Source of the DNA: Nonomuraea cavernae
GTDB taxonomy: Bacteria > Actinomycetota > Actinomycetes > Streptosporangiales > Streptosporangiaceae
Assembly (NCBI RefSeq): GCF_014646355.1
Contig: NZ_BMNH01000002.1
Span: forward strand, 62,001 to 126,000
Reading direction: 5' to 3'
DNA: 64,000 bases
This document shows, piece after piece, positions 24,748-32,434 of this stretch; the stretch's first letter is position 1, and each line of letters begins with the position of its first letter. A model generated the notes under the pieces. The model was not told where the DNA came from. It saw only the letters and a program-made list of their open reading frames with translations, and ran no database searches. Made by a program: the position numbers and the translations under genes.

Positions 24748-25163
24748 CGCTCCTCGTCGCCATCGGGACCGTGCCAGCGTGGCACCGGGACGCCGCGTGC
24801 GGCGACCTCGGGAAGCTGTTCGCACGCAAGGCCCCCAACGACGTCGAGGCGCAGCGGAAGGTGTGCGCGGCCTGCCCTGTGCGGGGCAGGTGCCGCGCGG
24901 ACGCTGCGACGAAGCGGAAAGACCAGCTGCCGGACCTGGTCGTGGCCGGGCTGACGCGGGCTGAACACCTGGGCGGCGGCCTGGTCGACGCGCCCCGCGA
25001 ATGCACGAAGTGCGGCAAGAAGAAGCCGCTGACCGAGTTCGTCAGCAAGAAGCGCGGCAAGACCGGCCGGTCGTCGATGTGCAAGACGTGCACGAACGCG
25101 CGCCAGCGGGCCGCCTACCAGGCCCGGAAAACGAAATCCACTACGAAAGGAACAACCGCATGA
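24744..25163 (+). CDS. WhiB-like iron-sulfur protein fused to a zinc ribbon
   Basis: A 139-aa protein. The WhiB part has four cysteines (C19, C41, C44, C50; CX21CX2CX5C) in the context PAWHRDAACGD and VCAACPVRGRC, the ligands of a 4Fe-4S cluster that lets WhiB proteins bind sigma factor. Residues about 88-125 (CTKCGKKKPLTEF, then MCKTCTNARQ) form a separate CxxC/CxxC ribbon as in phage endonuclease and recombinase accessory domains. The fusion is unusual. It probably acts as a transcription regulator. Confidence 0.75.
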   Translation: MTLLVAIGTVPAWHRDAACGDLGKLFARKAPNDVEAQRKVCAACPVRGRCRADAATKRKDQLPDLVVAGLTRAEHLGGGLVDAPRECTKCGKKKPLTEFVSKKRGKTGRSSMCKTCTNARQRAAYQARKTKSTTKGTTA

Positions 25164-25408
25164 GCGGCTCCATGGAGGACGAGCAGCCCACCGAGTACCG
25201 CAACCGCAAGAAGAAGAAACCCCGCAGGATCGACGGCAAGCGGGTCGTCAAGCGCAAGGGGAAGGAGCAGCAGATGCCGAGGCGTCAGGTCGTGTGCAGC
25301 GACAACGTCGTGGCGGTTGTGGAGGGGTACGGCGTCACGGAGGCGGACCTGGCCAGTGTCCGCGCGATGGTGCTCGGCATCCCTCTGGCGTCCATGGGAG
25401 GCATGTGA
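25160..25408 (+). CDS. Small basic protein
   Basis: An 82-aa protein. The N-terminal half is Lys/Arg-rich (NRKKKKPRRIDGKRVVKRKG), which suggests nucleic-acid binding; the rest is hydrophobic. It overlaps both neighbours. No family is recognised. Confidence 0.55.
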   Translation: MSGSMEDEQPTEYRNRKKKKPRRIDGKRVVKRKGKEQQMPRRQVVCSDNVVAVVEGYGVTEADLASVRAMVLGIPLASMGGM

Positions 25409-25770
25409 TGCCGGGCGTCGACTTTCTGGCCAACGCCAGGGTGCGAGCCTTCATCACTCGCGAGGTGCTGGCGGAGCGGATGCGTCAGCACGACAAGCTC
25501 GGCCAGCAGCGGTTCCGCGACCACGGCACCTACGACAGGGCCGAGTTCGAGTTCTTGGCGATGCTCGCCCACGCCGAGCGGCAGATCAGCGCCGACCCGG
25601 AGACGAAGACGTGGCAATCGCTCCTGCTGGAGCAGGTGTACGGGGCGATGGCCGCCGACGAGCTGCCCGCGATGCGTCAGGGCCTCGTCCAGGCCGCCGC
25701 AGTTCTCATGGCGTGGATCGAGGACATCGACACCAGGCCAGCCCCGGGGGGCGGTGTCGATGGCAGTTGA
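25408..25770 (+). CDS. MazG-like protein
   Basis: A 120-aa all-helical protein. The spacing of EVLAERMRQHDKLGQQRF, a mid-protein Glu-rich helix and the ending LVQAAAVLMAWIEDID resemble small phage MazG-type NTP pyrophosphohydrolase relatives. These clear nucleotides or modulate (p)ppGpp. The metal-binding EExxE/ExxD residues are not fully evident, so catalysis is uncertain. Confidence 0.5.
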   Translation: MPGVDFLANARVRAFITREVLAERMRQHDKLGQQRFRDHGTYDRAEFEFLAMLAHAERQISADPETKTWQSLLLEQVYGAMAADELPAMRQGLVQAAAVLMAWIEDIDTRPAPGGGVDGS

Positions 25771-26656
25771 GCAGGCCCGCCGCGTGACCGCGGCGACCAG
25801 GCAGCGTAAGGCGTACCAGCTCGGCATCAAGAGGCGCGTGGACGCCACCCGCGTCCGCCAGCACCTGCAGCTCCTGCGCCGCACCATGAGCGTCACCGAT
25901 ATCGCGGAGGCGTCCACCATCACCAAAACGTCCATCTGGAACATCCTGCTCCACGGCCAGAAGACCGTCTTCCCGGAAACCGAAGCGAAGATCCTGGCGG
26001 TGGCTCCCATCAACGGGTGGGTCTTGGTGGACTCGACCGGGACGCAGCGCCGCATACAGGCGCTCGCCACGATGGGCTGGACAGGCGAGGAGATCGGCCG
26101 CCGCGTCGCCAGGCGGCGAGGAGACAGCTGGGCGAACATCAGCCGCATCATGCAGGGGACGCGCCTCACGGCCAGTCTCGCGGCTGAGGTCAACGTCGTC
26201 TACGGAGAGTTGTGCCAGCAGGTCCCGCCCACCGACCTGGCCGCCAAGCGGGCCAGGTCGCGCGCCCAGCGCCGCCGGTGGGCGCCGCCGGCCGCGTGGG
26301 AGGCTGTCGACATCGACGACCCGGACGCCCTGCCGGACTGGGCGGCGGTCCGGTGCGAGTTCGTTGAGTGTGCCCGCCCTGTGAAGCCGGGCCATTGCCA
26401 CTGCGAGGCGTGCCTGAAGCGGCTGCAGAAGCACGGCACGCTGGACGGCTACAGCCCGTTGAAGACCGGGCAGTCGCTCATCGAAGACGCGCTATGGATC
26501 TCCGAGCATGAGGGGCTGTCGCTCCGCGACGAGGACGAGGCGAAGCTGATCGCGGAACGTCTCGGCGTGACCCGCGCGGCGCTGCGGCAGGGACTCAAAC
26601 GGCACAGCGCAGCAGACATGCAAGCAAAAGAGCTAGCAGAAGGAGGGGTGCAGTGA
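25760..26656 (+). CDS. HTH DNA-binding protein with Cys-rich insert
   Basis: A 298-aa protein; GTG 25754 is an alternative start. An HTH-like unit (SVTDIAEASTITKTSIWNIL) is followed by a second (GWTGEEIGRRVARRRGDS) and a third near the C-terminus (LIAERLGVTRAALRQGL). In the middle a CxxC-type cluster (CEFVECARP, CHCEACLKRL) suggests zinc. It is likely a phage regulator. A dispersed 18-nt element forms its last codons. Confidence 0.65.
   Translation: MAVEQARRVTAATRQRKAYQLGIKRRVDATRVRQHLQLLRRTMSVTDIAEASTITKTSIWNILLHGQKTVFPETEAKILAVAPINGWVLVDSTGTQRRIQALATMGWTGEEIGRRVARRRGDSWANISRIMQGTRLTASLAAEVNVVYGELCQQVPPTDLAAKRARSRAQRRRWAPPAAWEAVDIDDPDALPDWAAVRCEFVECARPVKPGHCHCEACLKRLQKHGTLDGYSPLKTGQSLIEDALWISEHEGLSLRDEDEAKLIAERLGVTRAALRQGLKRHSAADMQAKELAEGGVQ
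26620..26637 (+). repeat. Dispersed 18-nt element, copy 7
   Basis: GCAAGC-AAAAGA-GCTAGC. It lies inside the end of the upstream coding region, directly before AGAAGGAGG and the GTG at 26653. Confidence 0.8.
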
Positions 26657-26931
26657 AGGGGAAGTCGCAGGCGTTCAGGCCGATCGACGCCGACCGCCAC
26701 TTCGGCTGCTGTACGAAGTGCGGCAGGGTCCGGTACGGCACGAAGCGGACGGCGAAGGTTGCGGCCCGGCAGGTCCACCCGGGCCAGAACCTGCGGGCGT
26801 TCAAGTGCGGCGACTACTGGCACTACGGCCCGCACACGGTGGCGAAGAGGAACCGCCGGGAGTTCCGGGGCGCCCGGCCGACCCTCCTGATCGTCGACGA
26901 GGCCACGCGCCTGCCGTGGGAGGCGTCATGA
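26653..26931 (+). CDS. Small zinc-ribbon protein
   Basis: A 92-aa basic protein with GTG start behind GAAGGAGG. CCTKCGRVRYGTKRTAK and CGDYWHYGPH give a Cys4 or Cys3His ribbon. Typical of small actinophage nucleic-acid-binding proteins. Confidence 0.6.
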   Translation: MKGKSQAFRPIDADRHFGCCTKCGRVRYGTKRTAKVAARQVHPGQNLRAFKCGDYWHYGPHTVAKRNRREFRGARPTLLIVDEATRLPWEAS

Positions 26932-27467
26932 TCAAGACGCTTGGCGTCGACTTCGACGGCGTGATCCACCGCTACAGCAAGGGGTGGTTCGACGGCACCA
27001 TCTACGACGAGCCGATGCCTGGCGCGTTCAACGGGCTGCGCCTCCTGATGCAGCGCTACGCGATGTTCATCCACACCGCCCGCAGTGCCCGCCAGGTGGC
27101 CGAGTGGCTGGCCAAGCACGGATTCGAGACGTGCGTCGAGGACGAGATTCACGCGCCGATGAAGTTCTGGACCGACCGCGACCGCCTGCTCGTCACGAAC
27201 AGGAAGCTCCCGGCGACGGCGTACCTCGACGACCGCGCCGTCAAGTTCACCTCGTGGGAGCTCGCGCTCGCCGAGCTACTGCCGAAGGCCGCCAAGGAAG
27301 CATCCAGCGTGGGTGACGACCAGGTGTTGGTGCCGGTCGAGGACCTGCGCCGGGCCGTGCAGCTCGCGCGCTGCCACGCCGAGAGCTTCTCCTGCACCAC
27401 CACCACCACTGAGGACCTGGCGGCCGTCCAGCGGCTGCTCGGCCAGGTCGGGAGCGAGAAGCGATGA
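26928..27467 (+). CDS. HAD-superfamily phosphatase
   Basis: A 179-aa protein. HAD motif I is VDFDGVIHRY (D9xD11), motif II lies in FIHTARSARQ, and motif III/IV may be AYLDDRAVKF. The family includes phage polynucleotide 3'-phosphatases and nucleotidases. The C-terminal third is a helical extension (DLRRAVQLARCH). It overlaps both neighbours, so it is part of the early operon. Confidence 0.75.
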   Translation: MIKTLGVDFDGVIHRYSKGWFDGTIYDEPMPGAFNGLRLLMQRYAMFIHTARSARQVAEWLAKHGFETCVEDEIHAPMKFWTDRDRLLVTNRKLPATAYLDDRAVKFTSWELALAELLPKAAKEASSVGDDQVLVPVEDLRRAVQLARCHAESFSCTTTTTEDLAAVQRLLGQVGSEKR

Positions 27468-27799
27468 AGAGATCACGCGTGATCGAGCTCGGCGCGGTCG
27501 CCGCCATCTCCGCGCTCGTCGCCGCCGGCTGCGCTGATGAGGTGACCGCGGACTGCGTGCTCGTGAAGCCGCAGCCGGACGGCAGCTACGTCGTGGTCGA
27601 CGAGCGGCTGTGCAACAGCAGCAGCGGCTCGCACAGCGCGTACGTGCTGCGATACGGCGGCCACCGCGCTGGCACCGTCCTGCGGGGCGGCACGACGGTG
27701 CGGCCGAAGAACAGCCGGATCGTCACCAGGCAGGGGACGATCATCCAGCGAGGCGGGTTCGGCAAGAGCGCCACCACCGGCAAAGGCGGTGGCGGATGA
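27464..27799 (+). CDS. Small lipoprotein
   Basis: A 111-aa protein. The N-terminus KRSRVIELGAVAAISALVAAGC is a lipoprotein signal with lipobox LVAAGC, so the Cys would be lipidated and the protein held on the outer face of the membrane. The mature part has two further Cys and a Gly-rich basic tail. Phage lipoproteins often block superinfection at the surface; that role is inferred. Confidence 0.65.
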   Translation: MKRSRVIELGAVAAISALVAAGCADEVTADCVLVKPQPDGSYVVVDERLCNSSSGSHSAYVLRYGGHRAGTVLRGGTTVRPKNSRIVTRQGTIIQRGGFGKSATTGKGGGG

Positions 27800-28353
27800 G
27801 GTTCCCCAAGCGGCCGAGGGTCAGCGTCGACCAGCGGCAGGACATGGCCCGCAAGCTCCACCTCACCCTGCGCGAGAACGGGGTGCCGCCCGAGCAGACC
27901 AGGCGCATCGTGTACAGCTTCTTCTTCACGGACGTGTCGTCCTGGTGCGAGCCGGACTGGTTCACCCTGGGCTACACGGGGTGGCGGCACGCGTCCCGGG
28001 CGAAGGTGTGGACCGACCTGACGCGGATCCGCGAGCAGGTCGGCCCGATGCGGCTGATCGTCGGGTTCGACCCGACGCGGCGCACCCCGAAGGGCGGCGA
28101 CATGCACGCCTACGACTGGGGTGTACAGGCGCCGGGCGTGACCGTGGAGTGCCTGCCCGCGCCGTGGCACCTGCCCGAGCTCGACAAGTCCGCAGGGCCG
28201 TACCGGAACGGCGCGATCGTGGAACGCACCCTGGCAGCGGTTGGCGACAGAGCGATGCTGGCACACCTGCACCCGAAGTCGCGCGGCGCGGCCGGCACCG
28301 CCGCGTACGCGAAGTGGCGGGGCCTGAGAGTGATCGAGGAGACGGCGATATGA
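27796..28353 (+). CDS. SLOG-like (DUF2493-type) protein
   Basis: A 185-aa protein. LIVGFDPTRRTPKGGDMHAY, ECLPAPWHLPE and AGPYRNGAIVERT match the SLOG fold region of phage DUF2493 proteins, which bind nucleotides or nucleotide-derived ligands. Role in the phage is unknown. It overlaps both neighbours by 4 nt. Confidence 0.65.
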   Translation: MRFPKRPRVSVDQRQDMARKLHLTLRENGVPPEQTRRIVYSFFFTDVSSWCEPDWFTLGYTGWRHASRAKVWTDLTRIREQVGPMRLIVGFDPTRRTPKGGDMHAYDWGVQAPGVTVECLPAPWHLPELDKSAGPYRNGAIVERTLAAVGDRAMLAHLHPKSRGAAGTAAYAKWRGLRVIEETAI

Positions 28354-28754
28354 GCGCCAACCCGGTGGATGACCAGATCTCGGCGGCGGCAGAACACACG
28401 GAACGCATCGTGTCTGCCATCTTCGCTTCTGCTGCTGCTCCGGTGATTGACCCGGTTGGGTGGGTGAGTAGCGTGACGAAGGACTTCCTGGCCGCCTACC
28501 TGCGGTGCCGTCGAAGGTGTGGACACCTGCAGAGCCCTCAGCCGGTGTTCGGCACGCCACAGCAGATGGGTGTCATGCGGTGCAGGGCGTGCTTCCTCTC
28601 GTACTTCGGCGAAGCTGAGGCGTTCTCGACGTGTGACCGGTGCGCCGCAACCGGCGACGGCCTGGGCGGTACCGCCGTGACGGCGGGCCCGATCCTCCTC
28701 GTGCTGATGCTGTGCGAGGCGTGCCGGACGGCGACGTTGGCCGAGCAGGAGTAA
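28350..28754 (+). CDS. Zinc-ribbon hypothetical protein
   Basis: A 134-aa protein with CRRRCGH, CRACF, CDRCAATGDGL and CEAC clusters, so probably two zinc sites in the C-terminal half. The N-terminal half is helical. No family is recognised. Confidence 0.6.
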   Translation: MSANPVDDQISAAAEHTERIVSAIFASAAAPVIDPVGWVSSVTKDFLAAYLRCRRRCGHLQSPQPVFGTPQQMGVMRCRACFLSYFGEAEAFSTCDRCAATGDGLGGTAVTAGPILLVLMLCEACRTATLAEQE

Positions 28755-28758
28755 CGCG

Positions 28759-29019
28759 GTGCTCCCCGACCAGACGTGCGTCATCGTCGACATGCCGCAG
28801 GACGAGTGCTGCACCCGGCAGACGGTGATGGTGCTGCTCATGGCGTGCGTCCACGAGCACATGGGCAACACCCCCGTGTGCCAGTTCCACGTCCAGTGCG
28901 CGGCGGACGGCGAGCTGCTGTGCCCGAAGTGCTACTCGGCGGCCGAGCATCACGAATGCCGCCTTGAGGCCTTGGCTGAGGTGATGGAGTCGGGGGAGCG
29001 CCGTGTTCTCCAAGGCTGA
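28759..29019 (+). CDS. Small Cys-rich protein
   Basis: An 86-aa protein with GTG start 5 nt after the previous stop. About eight cysteines with His residues (CCTRQ, CVHEHMG, CPKCYSAAEHHEC) suggest two zinc sites. It overlaps the J-domain gene by 17 nt. Confidence 0.55.
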   Translation: MLPDQTCVIVDMPQDECCTRQTVMVLLMACVHEHMGNTPVCQFHVQCAADGELLCPKCYSAAEHHECRLEALAEVMESGERRVLQG

Positions 29020-29542
29020 TCTGAAGCCCTGCGGCGGGGGCCGCGGCGGTCGTGCCGGGTGCGGCAAGCCGGTTCGGTGGACGAAGACGGAAGCGGGCAG
29101 CCTGCTCGGCGTCAACCCCGCCCCGGACCCGAACGGCAACACGGCGGTGTGGCGTGACGTGACCGGGGTTCTCCGGTCACGTCGCGTCACCCCCGAGCAT
29201 CCGCTTGCGCCGTGGGAGCGGCTGATGATGCCGCACGTCGCGACGTGCAAACCAGCAGCGCGGAAACCGCCACCGCCGCCACCACCGCAGCCGCCGAGGG
29301 CCCGGCCGGCGGCGGGCGCCACGTTCTACGCGGTGCTCGGCGTCGACCGGGACGTCGACCAGGCCGGGTTGAAGACGGCCTACCGGCGGCTGGCCCGGCA
29401 GCTGCACCCGGACGTCAACCCCGGTGACGAGGCGGCGGCCGAACGGTTCAAAGCGGTGACGGAGGCGTACGCGATCCTGTCGGACCCCGCCAAGCGCCGC
29501 ATCTACAACTTGACCGGCCGGGCTCCGCGCCCAGGCCGGTGA
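29003..29542 (+). CDS. J-domain (DnaJ-like) protein
   Basis: A 179-aa protein. The N-terminal part has a Cys/Gly zinc-like stretch (CGGGRGGRAGCG) and a later HVATC. A Pro-rich linker (about residues 88-105) leads to a J domain at residues about 110-170: FYAVLGVDRDVDQAGLKTAY, HPDVNPGDEAA with the invariant HPD, and AYAILSDPAKRRIYNL. It should recruit host DnaK. The added N-terminal zinc region is not part of classical DnaJ. Confidence 0.85.
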   Translation: MFSKADLKPCGGGRGGRAGCGKPVRWTKTEAGSLLGVNPAPDPNGNTAVWRDVTGVLRSRRVTPEHPLAPWERLMMPHVATCKPAARKPPPPPPPQPPRARPAAGATFYAVLGVDRDVDQAGLKTAYRRLARQLHPDVNPGDEAAAERFKAVTEAYAILSDPAKRRIYNLTGRAPRPGR

Positions 29543-29562
29543 CTCATTTTGGAGGAAACCAC

Positions 29563-29643
29563 ATGGCAGATGACGAGAGCCGCCGCCGTCGCGGCCGGTA
29601 CTACGGTGTTGAGGCCGAGGACGACCGGAGTGACCTGATATGA
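29563..29643 (+). CDS. Very small basic protein
   Basis: A 26-aa frame behind a strong Shine-Dalgarno (GGAGGAAACC). It is Arg-rich then acidic (ESRRRRGRYYGVEAEDD). The strong ribosome-binding site is the main support; it could be a leader peptide. Confidence 0.4.
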   Translation: MADDESRRRRGRYYGVEAEDDRSDLI

Positions 29644-29682
29644 CCGCCCTTCCCTCAAGGACGATGATGCGCGACAGGGGGA

Positions 29683-30075
29683 GTGGTGGCCGAAAGCCTG
29701 GTCGGGGAGGTGTGTGCCTGGTTCGAGACGCCCGCAGCGCAGGGGATGACGCAAGCGGAGCGGCTGGTGCTGGTTGTGGTCGCGGAGCGGAGCAACAAGA
29801 AGACCCGCCAGATGTGGGCGTATAAGGGTGACGGCAAGACGTTGACGGAAGTCATCGCGGCCCGGGTTGGGGTCGAGGTCGACAGCCTGACGAAGGTGTT
29901 CCGTCGTCTCGCGGCACGGGGCCTGGAGGTGCGGGTGCCGATCGCGACCAACAGCCGGGGCGAGCCGGTGTTCGCCGTCCGGGGGCGCGCCAGCGACTAC
30001 GTGCTGCCGGAGCTGCCGGCGTCGGTGGAACTGCCGCCCCCACGGGCGAAGCCCGGACCACCGTCCGGGCAATGA
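29683..30075 (+). CDS. Winged-helix protein, replication-initiator candidate
   Basis: A 130-aa protein with GTG start and AGGGGGA upstream. Residues about 20-90 form a winged helix as in phage replication initiators (MTQAERLVLVVVAERSN, then LTEVIAARVGVEVDSLTKVF). The C-terminus is Pro-rich. The last codons lie in the first of four hairpins of the adjacent origin-like region, which supports an initiator role by position. Confidence 0.55.
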   Translation: MVAESLVGEVCAWFETPAAQGMTQAERLVLVVVAERSNKKTRQMWAYKGDGKTLTEVIAARVGVEVDSLTKVFRRLAARGLEVRVPIATNSRGEPVFAVRGRASDYVLPELPASVELPPPRAKPGPPSGQ

Positions 30076-30240
30076 GGAGGCGGGGGGCCTGTGGATAACT
30101 CGTCTACGGACCCCCCAAAACCGCGAGAAAGCCCGGACGAGAATCCGGGCAATCGCGGACGAGCGTCCGGGCAATCGACCGGAATGCCCGGACGAGCGTC
30201 CGGGCCCATCCCTATAGAAGCTCCCTATCTCTCCCTATAG
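30051..30240. other. Candidate replication origin: four hairpins and direct repeats
   Basis: Four related stem-loops with GCCCGGAC-type arms lie at 30051-30070, 30131-30150, 30156-30169 and 30186-30205. The loops vary (CACC, CGAGAA, GAGC, GAGC). A perfect DnaA-box sequence lies at 30090-30098. A pyrimidine-rich tract follows with TCCCTATAG at 30209 and 30232 and TCCCTAT at 30222. It follows the winged-helix gene. There is no gene between 30076 and 30340. Confidence 0.6.
30090..30098 (-). promoter_or_regulatory. DnaA box
   Basis: TGTGGATAA, the exact reverse complement of the consensus TTATCCACA. It lies between the first and second hairpins of the candidate origin. Confidence 0.65.
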
Positions 30241-30310
30241 CGACACATCCCGCCGTACGTGGCTAAGGAGGAAGGGGAAGATCACGCGACTCAGAAGACG
30301 ATCAGCTCAC

Positions 30311-30328
30311 GCAAGCACTCACGCAAGC
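30311..30328 (+). repeat. Dispersed 18-nt element, copy 8 (direct-repeat variant)
   Basis: GCAAGC-ACTCAC-GCAAGC. The right half is GCAAGC instead of GCTAGC, with the same 12-bp period. It lies 12 nt before the ATG at 30341. Confidence 0.6.
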
Positions 30329-30340
30329 AGGAAGGACCCC

Positions 30341-30640
30341 ATGACCGACCAGCCCACCCTCCGAACCGCCTACGGCCCCCTCGCCGCACTCCTCGTCGAA
30401 ATGCGCGCCGACTGGAACCTCGACCAGGTCATCCGCGAACTCGTCGGCTGCCCCTGGAGCCCCCGCCTCGTCCACGAGGCATTCATCGCCGCCAGAGACG
30501 ACCCCAGCCAGCAGCTCCGCGTCCGAGACGCCGTCATCAAAGTCCGATCCCAGCAACAGCAGCTCACCCCCGAGCAAGTCGCCGCCTACCGCGCCCACGC
30601 CCAACGCATCATCAGCCGGCGCCCCGGAGGCGACGCATGA
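30341..30640 (+). CDS. Small helical protein near the origin
   Basis: A 99-aa helical protein with ATG start and AGGAAGGA upstream. It has LAALLVEMRADWNLDQVIRE and a Gln-rich helix (KVRSQQQQLTPEQV). No family is recognised. Its place after the origin-like region makes a replication accessory role (loader or regulator) possible. Confidence 0.6.
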   Translation: MTDQPTLRTAYGPLAALLVEMRADWNLDQVIRELVGCPWSPRLVHEAFIAARDDPSQQLRVRDAVIKVRSQQQQLTPEQVAAYRAHAQRIISRRPGGDA

Positions 30641-30804
30641 TCCGCGCGCTGGACCCACGCTGGAGGACGGACGACTGCGCGACCCGCAGCTCCGCAGCCG
30701 GCCCCCGGCTCCCCTCCTCGTCGCTGATGGTTTTCGACCACGACGCAACCAGCACGCGAGAACACGACCAGGACCCCCCTAGAACGCACTCAGACGCAAG
30801 CTGA
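30637..30804 (+). CDS. Possible small protein
   Basis: A 55-aa frame in an ATGA overlap with the upstream gene, with His/Asp-rich sequence and no motif. Overlap is the only support. Confidence 0.3.
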   Translation: MIRALDPRWRTDDCATRSSAAGPRLPSSSLMVFDHDATSTREHDQDPPRTHSDAS

Positions 30805-30813
30805 AGCGCTAGC
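30796..30813 (+). repeat. Dispersed 18-nt element, copy 9
   Basis: GCAAGC-TGAAGC-GCTAGC, at the start of the 220-nt gap before the secreted-protein gene at 31027. Apart from the promoter at 30992, the gap shows nothing else I can name. Confidence 0.75.
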
Positions 30814-30991
30814 ACGTGAGATTCGTCCAGAGACACGTGGAGCGTGATCAACGACGCTCAACGGGCCACGTAGCGCCACGCAAGGGAAAAGACGCCACAA
30901 GGGCAGCAGCAGGCATAACACAAAAGGACGTTTGGCCAGGCCACAACGTCGGGCGCCCGGAAAATTCCTGAAATTCGGCACCGGAAAATGG

Positions 30992-31020
30992 TTGTCACGA
31001 AAACAGGATGACCCTAGGAT
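30992..31020 (+). promoter_or_regulatory. Strong sigma70-like promoter, leaderless transcript predicted
   Basis: TTGTCA (30992-30997), 17-nt spacer, TAGGAT (31015-31020). The ATG at 31027 lies 7 nt after the -10 box, where transcription should start, and no Shine-Dalgarno fits between. The mRNA is probably leaderless, as is common in actinomycetes. Confidence 0.7.
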
Positions 31021-31026
31021 AGAGAC

Positions 31027-31722
31027 ATGAAGTTAACGAGAGCGCACAGGGGAGCGGTGGCTGTTGGCGGTGCCATGCTCATGTGCGCGGCATTCGCCCC
31101 GTCCCTGGCCTGGGGGTACACCCTCGCGCCGGACCCACCGCCCACCGTGACGGCGGAACCGACCGAAACCGTGACCGCGACCGCCACCGTGACCGTTACG
31201 GTGACGGCTCCGGCCACCACCGTCACCGCCACCCCGGCGGCGTCGGTCCGGACCGTCACGCCCGAGCCGTCAGTGTCGGTCCGGACAGTGACGCCCGAAC
31301 CGTCCACCTCGGTCCGGACCGTCACGCCCGCACCGGTCGTGACCACGGTCACGCCCTCGCCGTCAACGGTGTTCGTCACGACGGCACCGCTGCCCACGCT
31401 GCAAGGTCCCACGCAGCCGGGTGGCCTGCCCGCCGTGTCCGACCCGTCCGACCCGGACGTCAAGATGCCGGTAGCCATATGCGCAACCCCGCCGATCCCC
31501 GGCTTCGCATGCGTCCCGGCAACCCCCATGCCCACCGTCACCCTGACCGCTGCCCCGGCGGCCATAGACGCCCCCATGGGCATCACCGTCGGCGTCCTCG
31601 GCGTGATCGCCGTGGGCGCGGCGGGCACGGCAGTATGGCTCGTCAGGCGAAACGCACGCCACAGCCGTTCACGCAAGCAAAATCGCTTGCCTGACACCCT
31701 CCCAACCAACCCGGAGAACTGA
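31027..31722 (+). CDS. Secreted, membrane-anchored Thr/Val/Pro repeat protein
   Basis: A 231-aa protein. Signal peptide (residues about 1-30, core GAVAVGGAMLMCAAFAPSLA) is followed by a Thr/Val-rich region with 11-residue repeats of the type SVRTVTPEPS (about residues 70-110). A Pro-rich, two-Cys stretch precedes one C-terminal TM segment (ITVGVLGVIAVGAAGTAVWL) with a basic stop (RRNARHSRSRK). It would stand out from the cell surface as a stalk. It may be a prophage-expressed surface or superinfection-exclusion protein. It has its own leaderless promoter. Confidence 0.7.
   Translation: MKLTRAHRGAVAVGGAMLMCAAFAPSLAWGYTLAPDPPPTVTAEPTETVTATATVTVTVTAPATTVTATPAASVRTVTPEPSVSVRTVTPEPSTSVRTVTPAPVVTTVTPSPSTVFVTTAPLPTLQGPTQPGGLPAVSDPSDPDVKMPVAICATPPIPGFACVPATPMPTVTLTAAPAAIDAPMGITVGVLGVIAVGAAGTAVWLVRRNARHSRSRKQNRLPDTLPTNPEN
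31673..31690 (+). repeat. Dispersed 18-nt element, copy 10 (perfect dyad)
   Basis: GCAAGC-AAAATC-GCTTGC, a perfect 6-bp inverted repeat. It lies in the last codons of the secreted-protein gene, 34 nt before the ATG at 31725. Confidence 0.8.
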
Positions 31723-31724
31723 TC

Positions 31725-32363
31725 ATGACTGAGAACACGACCGCCCCCGCCACTCCTGAGATCAAGCTCACCACCGAGCAGGCCACCCTGCTGCTGCCCG
31801 TGTTCGCGTGGCTGACTCGCGCCGAGACCCCCAAGGGCGGCTCCGCCCGTGGCACCGCTAGCTTCTGGTCGTTCGTCGGCGGGATGCGCCCCAGCATCGC
31901 CGCCCTGGTCGCCCTCCACCAGATGGAGGAGTTGGCCGGTGACGTGGTCATCACCGAGGAACTGATCGAGGTTCCCGAGATCGCCGACTACCCCGCCACG
32001 TACGTGTACGCCCAGGGCACCGGCAAGCAGGCCAAGCGTTACACCACGCTCCGCCAGTACGGGATGTACCTCCTCGCGGTGGACGCCGAGCACCCGCTGG
32101 CCAAGACCGCTGGCGCAAGCGTCCCGGACCTCACGAAGTGGATCAAGGATGTGATCCCCGACGCCATGGACCGGATCAAGGCCCAGCGTGAAGCCGCCCG
32201 CAAGGCCGCCGAGCGCAAGGCCGCCGGGGAGCTGCTGGAGAACACCATCAAGGACCTCAAGGCGGCAATCGAGGTGGCCCGTACGCACGGGCTGGACGTG
32301 ACCGCCCAGGAAGCCATGCTCGCGACCTTCGAGGCCCAGCAGCAGGCCACCACCAGCAAGTAA
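31725..32363 (+). CDS. Hypothetical protein
   Basis: A 212-aa protein, mostly helical, with an Ala/Lys/Glu-rich coiled region near residues 145-180. ATG with GGAGAA upstream. No family is recognised. It is followed by a strong hairpin. Confidence 0.65.
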   Translation: MTENTTAPATPEIKLTTEQATLLLPVFAWLTRAETPKGGSARGTASFWSFVGGMRPSIAALVALHQMEELAGDVVITEELIEVPEIADYPATYVYAQGTGKQAKRYTTLRQYGMYLLAVDAEHPLAKTAGASVPDLTKWIKDVIPDAMDRIKAQREAARKAAERKAAGELLENTIKDLKAAIEVARTHGLDVTAQEAMLATFEAQQQATTSK

Positions 32364-32370
32364 GCACCAC

Positions 32371-32398
32371 GCCGGGCCGCGTACCCGCGCGGCCCGGC
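32371..32398 (+). terminator. 11-bp perfect GC-rich terminator hairpin
   Basis: Arms 32371-32381 and 32388-32398 pair perfectly around a 6-nt loop, followed by TTCCCTCCC. It lies 7 nt after the stop of the 31725 gene. Confidence 0.7.
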
Positions 32399-32434
32399 TT
32401 CCCTCCCAACCAACCCAGAGCCGGAAGGCGCATC

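Noticed and set aside
30259..30804. 181-codon plus-strand frame starting after AAGGAGG-like DNA
   Set aside because: Pro/Arg/His-rich shadow of the 30341 gene; only its last 55 codons were kept as a low-confidence entry.
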